Origin: an uncultured Actinoplanes sp.
GTDB taxonomy: Bacteria > Actinomycetota > Actinomycetes > Mycobacteriales > Micromonosporaceae
Length of the DNA: 5,488 bases
Assembly (NCBI GenBank): GCA_934667465.1
Contig: CAKUMG010000471.1
Location: forward strand, 1 to 5,488
Direction: 5' to 3'
The notes under the pieces were generated by a model. It worked only from the letters and a program-made list of their open reading frames with translations, ran no database searches and was not told the DNA's origin. The position numbers were made by a program, and so were the translations under genes. Positions 4,940-5,488 of the stretch are shown here, piece by piece; position 1 is the stretch's first letter, and each line of letters opens with the position of its first letter.

Positions 4940-5488
4940 TCAGTGCTCGATCACCTCGTCCGCGGCCCGGCGCGGCGCCGGCGGAAGCCCGGCCGGGTCG
5001 TCCGGGTGGCCGAGGCGCACGACCACGTACGGCTCGCCGACGCCGGCGAGCAGGCCGGTGAGCAGGTGCCGGGGCCAGGCGACCTCGATGCTGTCGCTGA
5101 TCGGCTCGGTGGCGAGCCCGTCGGCGGTCGCGGCGAGCAGCAGCGCGGAGAGCGCCTCGCCGCCGCGCAGGAAGTCGGGCGCACGGTCGGTCATGCCGAA
5201 CAGGATCAGGTAGGCGGACCCGGCGTCGTACCCGTGCCCCGCGTCGAGGCCGGCGTCGCCGCCGGGGGCGAAGTCGCGCACCGGGACCCGGCGCAGCGCT
5301 GGCCGTACGGCCGTCGCGGCGGGCACCCCGTCGCCGGCCGTCTCGGGCCGGTGGGTCCAGCGGTCCAGCTCGGTGCGGTAGCCGCCGTCGAGCCGCTCGG
5401 CCTCCGCCGCCAGCTCGGCGGAGACGGCGAGCATCGGCAGCTGGTCGCCGCGCACGTGGTGCAGATAGGCCCCCTCGGCCTCCACGAT
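4940..5488 (-). CDS. Acg-type nitroreductase family protein, C-terminal part
   Basis: The frame is open from the right edge to TGA at 4942-4940, giving 182 residues; the start and N-terminal half lie outside. The sequence matches, from memory, the C-terminal half of M. tuberculosis Acg (Rv2032): a YRTELDRWTHRPE segment followed by a short GDGVPAA stretch (Acg: YHAELFWWTG...EGIP), a strand-rich AYLILFGMTDRAPD, a GGEALSALLLAATADGLAT helix and loop of the nitroreductase flavin fold, a segment around EPYVVVRLGHP, and a proline-rich tail ending RRAADEVIEH (Acg: RRPIDEVFHV). Acg proteins are FMN-binding nitroreductase-like proteins, with two half-domains in one chain mimicking the usual dimer; their physiological substrate is unknown, and acg is induced by DosR under hypoxia and nitric oxide. 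A DosR-like regulator gene follows 70 bp downstream on the same strand, which strengthens both calls. Confidence 0.85.
   Translation of the reverse strand: MVEAEGAYLHHVRGDQLPMLAVSAELAAEAERLDGGYRTELDRWTHRPETAGDGVPAATAVRPALRRVPVRDFAPGGDAGLDAGHGYDAGSAYLILFGMTDRAPDFLRGGEALSALLLAATADGLATEPISDSIEVAWPRHLLTGLLAGVGEPYVVVRLGHPDDPAGLPPAPRRAADEVIEH

Noticed and set aside
1..5488. tRNA, rRNA, CRISPR array, insertion sequence or prophage signals
   Set aside because: No cloverleaf, conserved rRNA segment, spaced direct repeats, transposase motif or terminal inverted repeats were recognised by eye.

Overview
The window is very GC-rich with strong G/C third-position bias. Its gene content (an antibiotic-resistance-type ABC-F protein, a luciferase-like flavin/F420 oxidoreductase, a DosR/DevR-like response regulator and an Acg-type nitroreductase) points to a high-GC actinobacterium. 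Micromonosporaceae (Actinoplanes-like) is my best guess from remembered protein similarity; no search was run. Six loci are visible. Two of them look broken, one runs off the left edge and one runs off the right edge.

Left part (1-1530, minus strand): an ABC-F ATPase gene starts at 1380 and leaves the window at position 1. It carries a -1 type frameshift near 780, and its second nucleotide-binding domain lacks almost the whole helical subdomain between Q-loop and signature motif. In front of it is a structured leader: a hairpin at 1475-1512, a longer hairpin that pairs away the gene's Shine-Dalgarno sequence, and a 7-codon reading frame (MPRLFFL) whose last codons form the anti-Shine-Dalgarno arm. 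This is the layout expected for ribosome-stalling attenuation of an antibiotic-resistance gene, and it is the most interesting signal in the window.

Middle (1528-4151): an intact luciferase-like monooxygenase (minus strand) is divergent from an intact nucleoside hydrolase (plus strand) across a 64 bp gap. The hydrolase stop codon overlaps by 4 bp the GTG start of an alpha/beta-hydrolase gene that has lost its catalytic core: only a 76-residue N-terminal piece and a C-terminal membrane piece in another frame remain.

Right part (4149-5488): a short array of three imperfect 22-24 bp repeats separates the converging genes. A complete NarL-type response regulator very like mycobacterial DosR/DevR follows (minus strand), placed 70 bp downstream of the C-terminal half of an Acg-type nitroreductase (minus strand, start beyond the right edge). 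In mycobacteria acg belongs to the DosR regulon, so this pair is probably a hypoxia/redox-stress unit. No sensor kinase is in view.

No tRNA, rRNA, CRISPR array, insertion sequence or attachment site was seen. Besides the annotated genes, no gap longer than about 150 bp exists.
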